64,000 nt of DNA, from NCBI GenBank assembly GCA_951802425.1, contig OX637804.1, forward strand, positions 1,364,001 through 1,428,000, read 5' to 3'. The position numbers and the translations under genes were made by a program. Positions 20,190 to 30,082 of the stretch are shown here, in pieces; within the stretch, counting starts at the first letter, position 1, and every line of letters starts with the position of its first letter. The notes under the pieces were generated by a model. It was not told the origin of the DNA. It saw only the letters and a program-made list of their open reading frames with translations, and did not search any database. The stretch comes from Clavaria fumosa (lineage: Eukaryota > Basidiomycota > Agaricomycetes > Agaricales > Clavariaceae).

Positions 20190-23100
20190 ATGTCGATTCA
20201 CATGAATTGGTCCGCGTCTGTGTTGACTGGTCTCTCTTCTGACACTGAGCCGACCATACTTGTCACATTTGATAATGCGAAATATATTTTCAATGTCGGA
20301 GAGAACACCAACCGCGCTTTCTTGCAAAGCGCGCGAAATTGGAAGAAAACCCGTGCCATCTTTCTGAGCTCTGTTGGAACACGGCGAGCAAGTGGGCTAC
20401 CAGGTAAGAAATTGTCTGGGTAGTAGCGTATTTGCTTCAACTTTTTTTACTACATTATCAGGTCTTCTCATGACTCTTGCTGACGCCGGCATGAGTAAGT
20501 TGAGTGTAGCGGGGCCCCTTGGTCTAGTGCACTTTCTTGCTTCGACTCGAACGTTTGCGTATCGGTATGTAATATTATTCATCATGCAGATGTCGCACTC
20601 ATCTACGCAGTGAGAATTTGGCAATTGATCCTATCGAGGTTCTCCTGCCGTCTGAAGACACTTCATGCCTTCAATCGATCTACCAAGACGAAAATATATC
20701 AGTCTATGCAGCAGCAGTTATTCCTTCCTCGGGGGATAGCAGTTCTGCCGGCGCTTCTGAGAGACTCAAGCGGAAACGAACGCCTTCGCCTGACACGATC
20801 GCCAAGCGTTCAGCTCATAGCAATTCGTCAACGTTCTCAGGTCGAAACTCAGGAATCGATACGAGACCTTCAAACCTCCATCGACCTCTGCCGTCATTTG
20901 TACTTCCTCAGGTTCAACCCCATTCCTTCCCGTCCGCAATCACTCTAGCCTATATTATTATCGGTCCGCGTTTGCGAGGCAAATTCAGTGAGGAAAAAGC
21001 AATGCGGTTAGGGCTTCCTCAAGGTTCTATTCGAGGTAGGCTTGTGCGGGGCGAAACTGTGTCATTTACAGTTGACGATGGCAACGGTGGAAGGTTGGAA
21101 AGAATCGTGCGCCCTGAAGATTGCGTCAGTAAAAGTGAGAGCCGTGGGGTGCGTTCATCGACCATCAGTTGTCCATAATCGAGGCTCAACTGTGGCGGGT
21201 TATGCACAGGCTATCCTGATCCTGGATACGCCGAGTCCTTCGCACATCCCTGTGCTGATTGCCTCCTTATCTGATTCTGAACTCTTCAATCAACTCCGCT
21301 TGCAAGGACACAGTCCCAGGGCGGATGAGGCGGATGATAGACTACGCGTCGTCTTTCATTTGTGTGGAGACGCTGTGTTAGAGGACTCCAGGTACAAAGC
21401 TTTTATGCGTAGCTTTGCGCGTGATGTTGATGTGTGTCATCTAACCCTCCTCACATTTTATCGACCGTGCTCTAATTTTGACAAGCACGTTGTGGCATCT
21501 CGAGAGCACAATGCGGATCCGATCACCTTTACCAGTGCAGCCTACAATATGCTGAGGCTGAATAAATTGGACCCGATTCTGTTTCCCGTGCCGAACTTTG
21601 AGCTGTCGGCCCCAAACAAACTTTCATGTACGTTATTCACATTGTAATTTATTTGATTGATTTCTTTAAGCGCGTTGCAGCCGTCGATGGCCTTCCTGAA
21701 AACATCTTGCCTATGCATTCAAACATACATGTAGAATTTCGTCCCTATCGTCGCCCAACTGAAGAACACCAGTCAAAGTCCGATCCTGCAACCCAGGATT
21801 TCATAAACGTGCCGCTTTCTGCTCTAACACTAGCTTCCTTTGCGGAAGCGAAAGCTCGGGTTGAAGAGTCATTTCACGAATCTGGCCCCTCTCCGCATCC
21901 AGGCCAGAATGTGACTATTATACCTCTGGGCACCGGCAGCGCAGTGCCAAGTAAATACCGTAACGGTAGGTTCCATTTTGGGTCTACTTGCTGGATGGTC
22001 AAGTGATTCCTGCTTTGTGCAGTCTCTGGCACTTTACTGCAGATTCCCGGATGGGGAAATATCCTACTAGAGGCCGGAGAAGGCACATGGGGACAGCTCG
22101 TTCGGACAATCGGCAGTCAAGACCTGCAGCAATTTCTTATGAATCTAAAGTGTATTTTCATCAGTCATAATCACGCAGACCATCACATTGGCCTGCCCAA
22201 ACTTCTGAGCATGCGACGACAATGTGTGAGTTGTATATTGAGTGTCATCGCAGCTTCCTGACTTGGTGTGGACAGCTTGGTCGTAGCGTGTGCGAACCTG
22301 TGTACCTGATCGCACATCGTCCCATCTTCCAATACCTTCACGAGTATGATGAGCTTGAACCCCTCGGTTTTCATGACCAAAATGGTGCTAGCGTATTGCC
22401 TATTCTCTGCGAAACGCTACTTCGCAATCAACCGGATGTAGGGCACAGGGCGAATTCGAATTCGTTACTGCATGGATCCTCTCCATGGCTCGACATACAA
22501 GCGTAAGTGTATCCCAAGTTTACAAGCAAAAATATCACTGAAACTCCCTATTCCAGATCCCATCGAGCAACCTCCCATTTATGCAGGACTCTTGGCTTGA
22601 AGCAGATCACCACTGTAGATGTTCGACATAGAACCAGGTGCTTTGGCCTTGTCCTGCGACATGTCGATGGATGGAGTATTGTGTAAGCCTTTTGCCTTAT
22701 TACTTTTCTCAATGTATGAGATATTCGTAGGTTCTCTGGGGACACCATGCCGTCGAACCCCCTTATCCGAGAGGGCGAAGATGCAACTTTGCTTATTCAC
22801 GAAGCAACTATGGCAGATGACCAAGTAGACTTGGCTAGCGCGAAGGCACATTCGACCGTTGGACAGGCATTGCAGGTCGCAGAGAGGTATTATACAGGCC
22901 TTTGTGATTGCCGTGTCATGATTCAGCTGTCATCTACTCAACAGGATGAAAGCAAAGAATGTACTTCTGACACATTTTTCCGCCCGCTACCCCAAAATGC
23001 CTCCCGGTATTGTACACGGTCATGACGTCCAGAGAGGTCATATACTTGGCCTCGCTTTTGATCAAATTAGAGTGACCATTGGTGACATGTACAAACTTAA

Positions 23101-23197
23101 CTTATATCTCCCGGCTATCGAGCAGAGCTTCCTCGACTCGAAGGAAGAGGGCGACGACGAGACAGACCTCGCAATTGCGAGAGCCGTGGAAACTTAA
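20190..23197 (+). CDS. TRZ1: Long-form tRNA 3'-end endonuclease RNase Z (ELAC2/Trz1 type)
   Basis: Eleven exons read by hand: 20190-20403, 20462-20564, 20590-21124, 21210-21431, 21486-21627, 21681-21965, 22023-22225, 22276-22502, 22557-22682, 22731-22886, 22945-23197, giving about 822 aa, the usual long-form size. It cleaves the 3' trailer of pre-tRNAs in nucleus and mitochondria. The N-terminal half is a degenerate beta-lactamase fold (TILVTFDNAKYIFNVGENTN, AIFLSSVGTRRASGLPGLL). The C-terminal half is catalytic: IIPLGTGSAVPSKYRN, the metal-binding CIFISHNHADHHIGLP (HxHxDH), FSGDTMPSNPL and LLTHFSARYPK. Exon 3 contains a Ser-rich linker that may hide an in-frame intron. The 3' end converges on WAPL with 77 bp between stop codons. 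Confidence 0.93.
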
Positions 23198-23274
23198 CCG
23201 GCGAAGAGTGGAATTTATTCGTAATCGCTAGCTCTGGTCCTAATTATCTGGTATTCTGATTCAAAACAGCTATG

Positions 23275-25434
23275 TTATAACTGGGCATTGCGTAGTTCCT
23301 CCAGGTATATGATGACTTGGCGAGTGACATGTGTGGCATTATAAGCATGACACCTGTCATGAGAATAATCATTTCCAATCAAGATCTTCTGTGCTTCGGT
23401 CACCTTCGAGATCGTGTCGGCGTAGACGGTTGCGAATTCCCTCACGTGTGTGGCAAGGGAATCAAGCTTGACTTTGTCCGACCTTCCCGGCAGCGAGGAC
23501 AATACAAGAGACTGGCTTTCGCGACTGTGTATGATCATCATACCAAGCAACAACGCAATATGGCCCTGAATGAAGCTGGAACTTTTTTCTTCATCTGTCT
23601 CGCACTGTCGCAAGTAAACAGAGAGCAGGCACTTCAGCGCACTAATGCGGTCTGGACAGTGACAACTTTGAACACAAGAGGGCGAAGCCCTGCAGCGGAC
23701 ACCCATCACTGGTGAAGCGCTTAGAAAGACTCGCTCGCAGTTGGAAAAGAATAACCACTCTCACATGATTTGTTAAGTTGCTCCTTCGCCTCATCCGTCG
23801 CTTGGACAAGATTCGTCAGGAGTCCCAAGGCCAGGCAAAGGGAGTGGAAGGCGTAAGTTGCATTTGATCGAGATTGAGCCTCTTGACAATCGTCGGGCAC
23901 GCGAGGAGAAAAGGAGGCCGACTGGGCTTGATTTATTGTGCGCAAGATCAGAGGGATGGTATAACCTCTGCTGACAAAGATCTCAGACCACCTGGGGTCG
24001 TCGTGAGTAAGATTGACGAGGATCCGCAAGGCTGTCGCGGCACATCTGCGAACTGGGTGGCATCTTAAGGAATGAAGGGCTAATTCAAAAAGAGCACTTG
24101 CCAACCCGTCGTTTATTGATGAATTGTGGGTCATCTGCCAGAATCTGGGAAATGATGCAGAGAGAGATAAGCCCGTCAGCAAGATCGAGATCTTGCTCTG
24201 AGGATAATGTGGCTCTGGCTGCCTCAGTCTCTCCTTCAAGCCATTTGCCAATCAGAAAAGTATCAAATAAGAACAGGCCGTTCTGGATGTGCTCAAACGG
24301 AATACACTCCGCGGTTGAGCCTGTCCTGCCTGGCGCCAGGAGCGAAATGCCCTGGATGTACGCAGAGAGGCGCACTTTCAGAGGAGACAGGTCGATGAGC
24401 AGGTTGCGACGAAGAGAGGCAATGTGGTTAATGAGAATCCGAGAGTCGGAGAAAGTTATAAGGGTTTGTGAAACGAGTAATCGAGTTGACACCTCGTGGC
24501 ACACTTTAAGATCCGGTGTTGAGTAATGAACGTGTCTCTCACCGTTGTTGCTTCGGGCAGGATGTTTGCTGCTGATATCGTGTTGAGCAGATTGGTCAAC
24601 TGTCGAGGTAAGAGTTTTGATGAGAAATTTCATTACGTTAATGCACGCACTAAATGCTTTTCTAAACGAGAATTTTTCGACCGTTTCAGATACCCTGCTT
24701 GAACACCCATGATGAGGTCATCGTCTTCAGATCCAACAGTGTCCAACACCCGACAAAGAGTAGGCACAAGATCAGTTTTATCGGCGAGATCACGCAACGA
24801 CAGAGGGTCCCTGGCGATGAGAGCGGCGAAGAAGGCGAGAATAATATTCAATATCTTCGGCGACGCATGAAACAAGTGAACGCAGAACACAAAGCAAATG
24901 CTAACTTGATCGCCATTCCCTGCACAGGCTCGTTGAAGAGCATCCCAAGCGCGTTGGAGGAAATCAGCAGCTTTAACCCGGCGTGCGAAATCGACATCGC
25001 AAAATTTAGTGACAAATTCAAGAGCGCTGGGAATCGGTATGAGCCATTCAAAACTGAAAGACAATGCCTAATGTCACCTAGATCTTCGCGACATGATGCT
25101 ACGTGCTTGCTCCATGCCTTCCAGCCAATATCCAATCTCGTCCAGAAATCGCCGACTTTCTCCTTTGTTCCGAAGCTCCCCAATGCTTCTCAGGTCATTC
25201 ATCATCCCATTCTGAATGGTTTCTGATGCTAATTGATTGTCCTCGACATTATTCGACGTGTCGGGAGTCAAGGGGTCATCCTCAGGGTTGTCCAATCCCC
25301 AGCGGTGACGAAGATCGGAATATGACTCGTGCAAGTCAGAATCTTCCTGATCTCCGCCTGGATCGTTGGGCAGGCCATGTTGCATAGGGAGTTCTACTAG
25401 AAACGAGCGAGATCTTCCAGTATATGTGCGCATT
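23275..25434 (-). CDS. WPL1: WAPL-family cohesin-release factor, with an apparent frameshift
   Basis: Minus-strand exons read by hand: 25434-25078, 25026-24906, 24854-about 24647, about 24599-23765, 23708-23275. WAPL unloads cohesin from chromosomes. The start MRTYTGRSRSFLVELP and then LRSIGELRNKGESRRFLDEI, ALEFVTKFCDVDFARRVKAA, FFAALIARDPLSLRDLA, CLALGLLTNLVQATDEAKE and the final SSFIQGHIALLLGMMI follow the WAPL domain order. Near 24104 the frame changes inside an AAA run (from ILADDPQFINK to INDGLASALFEL). No GT donor suitable for an intron is visible there, so a one-base indel (mutation or sequencing error) is likely. Exon 3/4 borders are not fully resolved. There is no long N-terminal extension as in animal WAPL. 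Confidence 0.85.
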
Positions 25435-25478
25435 GGAAATTGAAGACAATCGTACGGGACGACGCGAAGTTCTGCCAC

Positions 25479-26084
25479 TTTGTGACTCTAAACTGGGTCA
25501 TAACAGTATCATATTTATATTCCATGCCCTAGTCCTGGGCTGGGGACTCTGGCCTTCCAAAGCACAGTCACCACATTTCAACTCAAGTATTTAGCAGGAT
25601 GCAATAACACCTATGTATCATGACAAGAGATTTCAGAAGGATCCTTATTTTCCATTACAGTACTGTTCAATTGACCTGTCATGCATGTCATGCATCATGC
25701 ACCCCCCAAATCAGCCAAAAATCATGCTGGTCACACATCATTTGAGGAGTTGGTCATGGGGACAAGCAATTGTAGCCTAATTCAACCATTTATTTGTCAT
25801 TGTGGCACTCTGCCAAATCACCTTGAGAGATGGTCACAGTAGTTGTGGCCTCAGCTGCAACAGATGGCGCTTGACTCTGGTGGAGAACATGACAGAAAAA
25901 GGCTCACTGGAACAAGTCTTCAGGGCAGATTTTCTTCATATGTCCCTGAGGGCTCAGAAATGGCACTCAAGCTCATCTAGCAGTGGTATTAAACACTTAT
26001 GGAGAAATCTGTTCTGAAGAGAGTGTTCAGCCTACATTATGAAGGACCAAACTGGACAAAATTCATATCTTTGGTAAATTATGC
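25479..26084. other. No gene seen: CpG-poor spacer
   Basis: Contains short ATGCATG-type repeats (about 25680-25705) and almost no CpG. It resembles decayed transposon DNA, but no domain can be read. Confidence 0.45.
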
Positions 26085-26230
26085 TTCCAGACATGCATGC
26101 ACACATGTGTGCATGTATGGACATGCATGGACATGTATGTACACACATGTCCATCTGTGTACATGTGTGCCCATTCATTTACATGCATGGGCATGAGCAT
26201 CCATGAAGGCACATGTGTCAATATTGGCCC
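26085..26230. repeat. CATG/ACATGTGT-rich low-complexity tract
   Basis: Irregular alternation of CATG, TGTG and ACAC words, for example ATGCATGCACACATGTGTGC. It directly precedes the minisatellite. Confidence 0.8.
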
Positions 26231-26630
26231 TGTGTGTGCAAATGTATGCTAATATATGTGCAAGCTTATGCTGATTTGTGCAGAATTATGCTGATGTATG
26301 TGCAAGCCTATGCAAATTTGTGCAGAATTATGCTAATTTATGTGCAAGCTTATGCTGATTTGTGCAGAATTATGTGCAAGCCTATGCAAATTTGTGCAGA
26401 ATTATGCTATTATATGTGCAAGCCTATGCAAATTTGTGCAGAATTATGCTAATGTATGTGCAAGCTTATGCTAATATATGTGCAAGCTTATGCAAATTTG
26501 TGCAGAATTATGCTAATATATGTGCAAGCTTATGCCAATTTGTGCAGAATTATGCTAATATACATGCAAGCTTATGCCAATTTGTGCAGGATTATGTGTG
26601 CAAGCTTATGCCAATTTGTTGTCAAGAGTA
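26231..26630. repeat. 42-bp minisatellite with open plus-strand frame
   Basis: Imperfect tandem units of about 42 bp built from ATGTGCAAGCTTATGC and AATTTGTGCAGAATTATGC, with some half-units of 21-27 bp. Because 42 is a multiple of three, all copies stay open and translate to a 14-residue repeat of the type MLIYVQAYANLCRI. No start context or flanking exon suggests a real gene. Confidence 0.85.
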
Positions 26631-27449
26631 GGTCAATTAAACCAGTTAATAATGTATACAATGGCAAGGAGGGGGCATAGCAGTAATTCCAACAATGGGC
26701 AGGAATCCTGCATGTTGGTCATGTTGCCAATGAGTGGCAGGGATGCAACTGGATGAGGTAGGGGATGGTCAGGGTAGCATGACAGAGGGGTTTGACCCAG
26801 ACACTGCACAAGAGGGTGGCTGCTGCCCAGCCAAGTACTTAGGTGGCTCTTGACAGTGATCCTTATGCATATGTGGGTAATTGAGTTTATGTTATATAGT
26901 ATGTTGTAGTATTTACTACTTCAAGGATTATATACTGAAGAATTATCAGAATTGGAATAGTACCAAAGAAGATCTACAAAGAAGAAAATGCAAGACAAAT
27001 AATAAGGGAATTGCCCAGAGACATGTTTCAGCCACCATATCCATACCCTAAAACCTAACATCATTGAGGCATATGCACTAACTTGTCTAGAGACCACCCT
27101 GCAAATCCTAAAGCAACTCCTGGACAATGCCTGAGCAACAGCAAGGCAAGCAGCAATTGTCAGAATTATGGATTGCACTTGGAATTGCCATTTGTTGGTC
27201 AGACATAATTGCCAAGTGTCAGAATTCAACTATTGTCAGGATCACTTATGTAAGTGGTCATGGAATGGTTACTAAAGAGTTGTGGGAAGATCATGGATTA
27301 GTCTCAGTTGGTTCCAGGCAGGGCAGGGGCCAGGCTGTGCCTGCATTTCTCTCTGTACTGCCATGTGCAATTGGTGCTGCCTGTCCAGGCATATGGCAAG
27401 CATGCAGATGGCTTGGTAGTCCGCAGGCTGGTCTGTGCATGTGAGGATC
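26631..27449. other. No gene seen: decayed, CpG-poor DNA
   Basis: Very few CpG dinucleotides and only short open frames without recognisable domains. It ends at the putative LTR start of copia relic E. Confidence 0.45.
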
Positions 27450-28272
27450 TGTTGGAGTATTCAAGGATCACAAAGATCCATCTGTCCTATACCTGTATCA
27501 CTAACGACTGTAACTAACTTATAAAGTGTTGTGCTCATGCAAGATAGTGTAAAGTAATCGATTACATAAGCAACAACTGTAGCATAGGGATTGTACGCAT
27601 CACAGTAGCGTGACCACTGTCGCATCACAAGTACTAAGGTACATAACTACAGAGAATGTATATAAGGACAGTAGAGTACCAATGACATCTCCTGTCGCCT
27701 CCCAGTCAGTCGTGATCTGCCATACCTGGCACTCTCAGATTATGAGACCCGGTCTTGCGCATTAAGGAAAAGAACTTACCGAACACAGATCACAGACCAA
27801 TAAAGAAGACAGGGAACGATGACGACCACGACATCCATCAAACTCGGCGACAAGTTCTTTTGAGTACCTCGACTCACAGACGATGGACGGAACTGGGTTA
27901 TCTACAGAGATAGGCTCAGCCTGTCAGTGCTAGCACGCGGACTTGACGGACACCTCACCGGAGCGTCCGTAGCGCCTACGACCCCTCAACCGACAAGGGC
28001 GATCAATGGGAGCGAAGTACCGGTGCCATCCACGACTATGGAAGCCTACAAAAAGGAACTACGCAACTGGATGCTGGAAGAAGCGATCGTGCTACAGCAG
28101 ATCGCCTCGACGATACCCGACTCGCTCTACCTAAAGATCAGAGCGAAGATGATGGTGAAACAGGCATGGGATGTACTCAAAGCGCAATACGAGACATGCT
28201 CGAAGATGTTTACCATTGACCTGCGAAAGAAGCTTCAAGAGACGCAATGTGAGGAAGGAGGGGATGTACATA

Positions 28273-28490
28273 TGTTAAGTAAGAAAAGTGACCACACAGG
28301 GAATTGAACCCAGGACCTCCCAGATTCATGATGGGTGCTCTTAACCACTGAGCTATATGGTCTGATCCAATAGGAAGTTGGGTGTTGGTTAAATACCCAA
28401 GTTCAGTGAACTGGTGCCTCCTCCTCCTAAGCCCAACCCACCCAATTGAGGGGCACCCTGAACTGTTGGTTGACACATTACAACCTAACA
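28273..28490 (-). mobile_element. 218-bp TG...CA element carrying a tRNA-like sequence (solo-LTR/TRIM-like)
   Basis: Inserted in copia E gag. ACATA flanks it on both sides (28268-28272 and 28491-28495). Its ends are TGTTA...TAACA, i.e. TG...CA, and with the 5-bp duplication this is what LTR-integrase insertion leaves. Read on the minus strand it has a TATTTAACC box near the middle and a tRNA-like segment near its 3' end. It could be a solo LTR of a small nonautonomous element or an unusual SINE. A SINE normally carries the tRNA part at its 5' end and usually lacks TG...CA termini. Confidence 0.65.
28290..28362 (-). other. tRNA-like sequence with near-complete cloverleaf
   Basis: Minus strand: acceptor stem GACCATA/TGTGGTC pairs over all seven positions (one T-G). 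The D stem is GCTC/GAGC with an A-box-like TAGCTCAGTGG. The anticodon stem CCCA/TGGG is closed by an enlarged or mismatched loop that lacks a proper T33-anticodon arrangement. Variable loop AGGTC, then the B-box-like GGTTCAATTCC in a T arm with four of five pairs. It is therefore probably a tRNA-derived pol III promoter and not a working tRNA. Confidence 0.65.
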
Positions 28491-28688
28491 ACATACCCAT
28501 TTCACCACTATGCAGGCTCTGAAAGAGGACTTGGCAGCCCTCGGGGTCACGATTGATGACGAAGAGTTCGCGGTGATGCTTTTAGGGTCATTACCGAAGA
28601 TGTACGGCACCTTCTTGTCAGCGATAACGGTGGTGTTGAGAGTCCTAGGCCAACCTTTAAACCCACTTTATGTCTTGATCCAACACCG

Positions 28689-29007
28689 TGTTGGAATTGG
28701 GTTATCTCACCCATCGATCAGATAAGCGTTTAGTCAATTCTCTTTAGTCATCAGTCCGGGCCCTTTAGTAATACAGTCATGTGATTACTTTGAGGTACTA
28801 ACGCCATTGGTAGTTATTATTAGCTATCACATGACCACAGTAGTATATAAGTAGCTCACCAGATGTAGTAGATACCCATCTGGTTATCCAGTTTTGTGCC
28901 CCGGACTACCACTACCGCTACCAACTCGACTTCGCTCATCATCACCGTCGTCGTCCTTCGATAGGATCCTCACCGATCAGCACACCGACAACCAGATTCT
29001 ATTAACA
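28689..29007 (+). repeat. 5' LTR of TR-GAG1
   Basis: 319 bp, TG...CA. It has a TATATAAG promoter-like box near 28843. The same repeat recurs at 29759-30077, 42426-42744 and 43481-43799. Confidence 0.92.
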
Positions 29008-29040
29008 TAACCAGATACCAACCTGTGCGCCTCCTCGATA

Positions 29041-29712
29041 ATGTCTTCGTCCCCATCGACCGACACGACCCGAAGCCGGCCACAAGAACTGGACAATCTA
29101 CTTTCCACGCGCCCGACCAGCACCCCCTCTGCTATCATCGTCTGGGTTATTTCGCTGATCACCACATGGCGCGCGTCAGTAAACTCACTCTTCGCATCGG
29201 TACTCGAGCGCCTCGCTCAGCTTGAGCGGCGTATGGACGACACAAATGCCCTACTCGACGAACTCGATACGAATATGTCCGACACCCGCACCCGCCTCGT
29301 TGACGCTGAGACCACCGTCGCCGCCGCCCGTGCCAGCGTCGCAGCTCCCTCCACAGGTCGAGCCACCCGAGGCACCTCTACCGCACCTGGGCGCTATGCC
29401 AAGTGTGACAAGTGCCACGCTCGTGGTCATACGGCATCCGATTGCCGCACCACTGACCCCTCCGCCGTCCGACGCCGCATCGCACAGAACAAGAAGCGAC
29501 GGGCTCAGCGCCCCTTCGAGGCGCCACCCCCTGCCACCCCTTACTTCCCGCCGCCGCTTGGACCAGCCCCCTACTACTATCCGCCGCCGCCACTCTATGC
29601 CGCCTCCACAACCATCGCCGCCGAGGCCACCGAATTGCGCCGCCGGATTGCGCAATCCAATCGAGACCGCCGCCGTGCCCGCACGCCTGCTGTCGCCACC
29701 GCTCCTGCCTGA
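29041..29712 (+). CDS. Gag-like zinc-knuckle protein of TR-GAG1
   Basis: 223 aa from ATG 29041, 33 bp after the LTR. The N-terminus is Ser/Thr-rich with a hydrophobic stretch (SAIIVWVISLITTW). A coiled-coil-like segment follows (about 55-95, LERLAQLERRMDDTNALLDE), then a CCHC knuckle CDKCHARGHTASDC at about 120-133 and a Pro/Tyr-rich low-complexity region. The C-terminus is Arg-rich. The homologue at 42776-43447 differs at only a few residues and is also uninterrupted. Gag supplied here with no polymerase implies reliance on reverse transcriptase and integrase from another element. Packaging function is inference from the knuckle and element structure. Confidence 0.82.
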   Translation: MSSSPSTDTTRSRPQELDNLLSTRPTSTPSAIIVWVISLITTWRASVNSLFASVLERLAQLERRMDDTNALLDELDTNMSDTRTRLVDAETTVAAARASVAAPSTGRATRGTSTAPGRYAKCDKCHARGHTASDCRTTDPSAVRRRIAQNKKRRAQRPFEAPPPATPYFPPPLGPAPYYYPPPPLYAASTTIAAEATELRRRIAQSNRDRRRARTPAVATAPA

Positions 29713-29758
29713 AGACTGATCGATGGATTCGATTACGGGGGAGTGTTGGAATTGGGAG

Positions 29759-30077
29759 TGTTGGAATTGGGTTATCTCACCCATCGATCAGATAAGCGTT
29801 TAGTCAATTCTCTTTAGTCATCAGTCCGGGCCCTTTAGTAATACAGTCATGTGATTACTTTGAGGTACTAACGCCATTGGTAGTTATTATTAGCTATCAC
29901 ATGACCACAGTAGTATATAAGTAGCTCACCAGATGTAGTAGATACCCATCTGGTTATCCAGTTTTGTGCCCCGGACTACCACTACCGCTACCGACTCGAC
30001 TTCGCTCATCATCACCGTCGTCGTCCTTCGATAGGATCCTCACCGATCAGCACACCGACAACCAGATTCTGTTAACA
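29759..30077 (+). repeat. 3' LTR of TR-GAG1
   Basis: 319-bp direct repeat of 28689-29007. The two differ at a few positions (for example ATTAACA versus GTTAACA at the end). Confidence 0.92.
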
Positions 30078-30082
30078 CACCA

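Larger units (their letters stand above)
27819..28632 (+). pseudogene. Copia E gag fragment (UBN2-type), with stop and insertion
   Basis: From ATG 27819 the frame reads MTTTTSIKLGDKFF, then TGA, then VPRLTDDGRNWVIYRDRL in the same frame; the stop looks like CGA to TGA. Typical copia Gag features follow (LPDS-like IASTIPDSLYLKIRAKMM, AWDVLKAQYE). At 28272 the frame is interrupted by a 218-bp element and resumes at 28496 with HFTTMQALKEDLAALGV. Removing the insert and one copy of ACATA restores the reading frame exactly. It ends about 28632-28660, where the element is truncated. Confidence 0.75.
27450..28660 (+). mobile_element. Truncated Ty1/copia relic E (5' LTR and start of gag)
   Basis: Starts with TGTTGGAG, like the LTR of copia F. 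A putative LTR of about 336 bp (27450-27785, ending CCGAACA) contains a TATATAAGG promoter-like box near 27658. A copia gag N-terminus follows. The element is cut near 28660, where sequence matching A-family integrase in minus orientation begins. The LTR limits rest on one copy only. Confidence 0.55.
28689..30077 (+). mobile_element. TR-GAG1: small LTR retrotransposon encoding only a Gag-like protein
   Basis: 1389 bp with 319-bp LTRs at 28689-29007 and 29759-30077, starting TGTTGGAATTGGG and ending TTAACA. Flanking CACCG/CACCA is a target duplication with one mismatch. The only long frame encodes a CCHC zinc-knuckle protein and there is no pol. A 15-bp partial copy of the LTR start (TGTTGGAATTGGGAG) directly precedes the 3' LTR, after the polypurine tract ACGGGGGAG. 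It matches the TR-GAG class described in plants. The A3 integrase sequence continues on both sides. Confidence 0.9.

Noticed and set aside
26213..26680. Overlapping ORFs encoding YVQAYANLCRI repeats, and the array as a possible CRISPR
   Set aside because: The units are contiguous tandem repeats without unique spacers, in a eukaryote; the ORFs follow from a 42-bp period.
28290..28362. Functional tRNA gene
   Set aside because: The anticodon loop is irregular (no T33) and it lies inside a mobile element; tRNA-derived is the safer reading.
28640..28725. Copia gag continuing to about 28725
   Set aside because: From about 28660 the DNA matches the reverse complement of A-family integrase, and from 28689 it is the TR-GAG1 LTR; the open frame is accidental.
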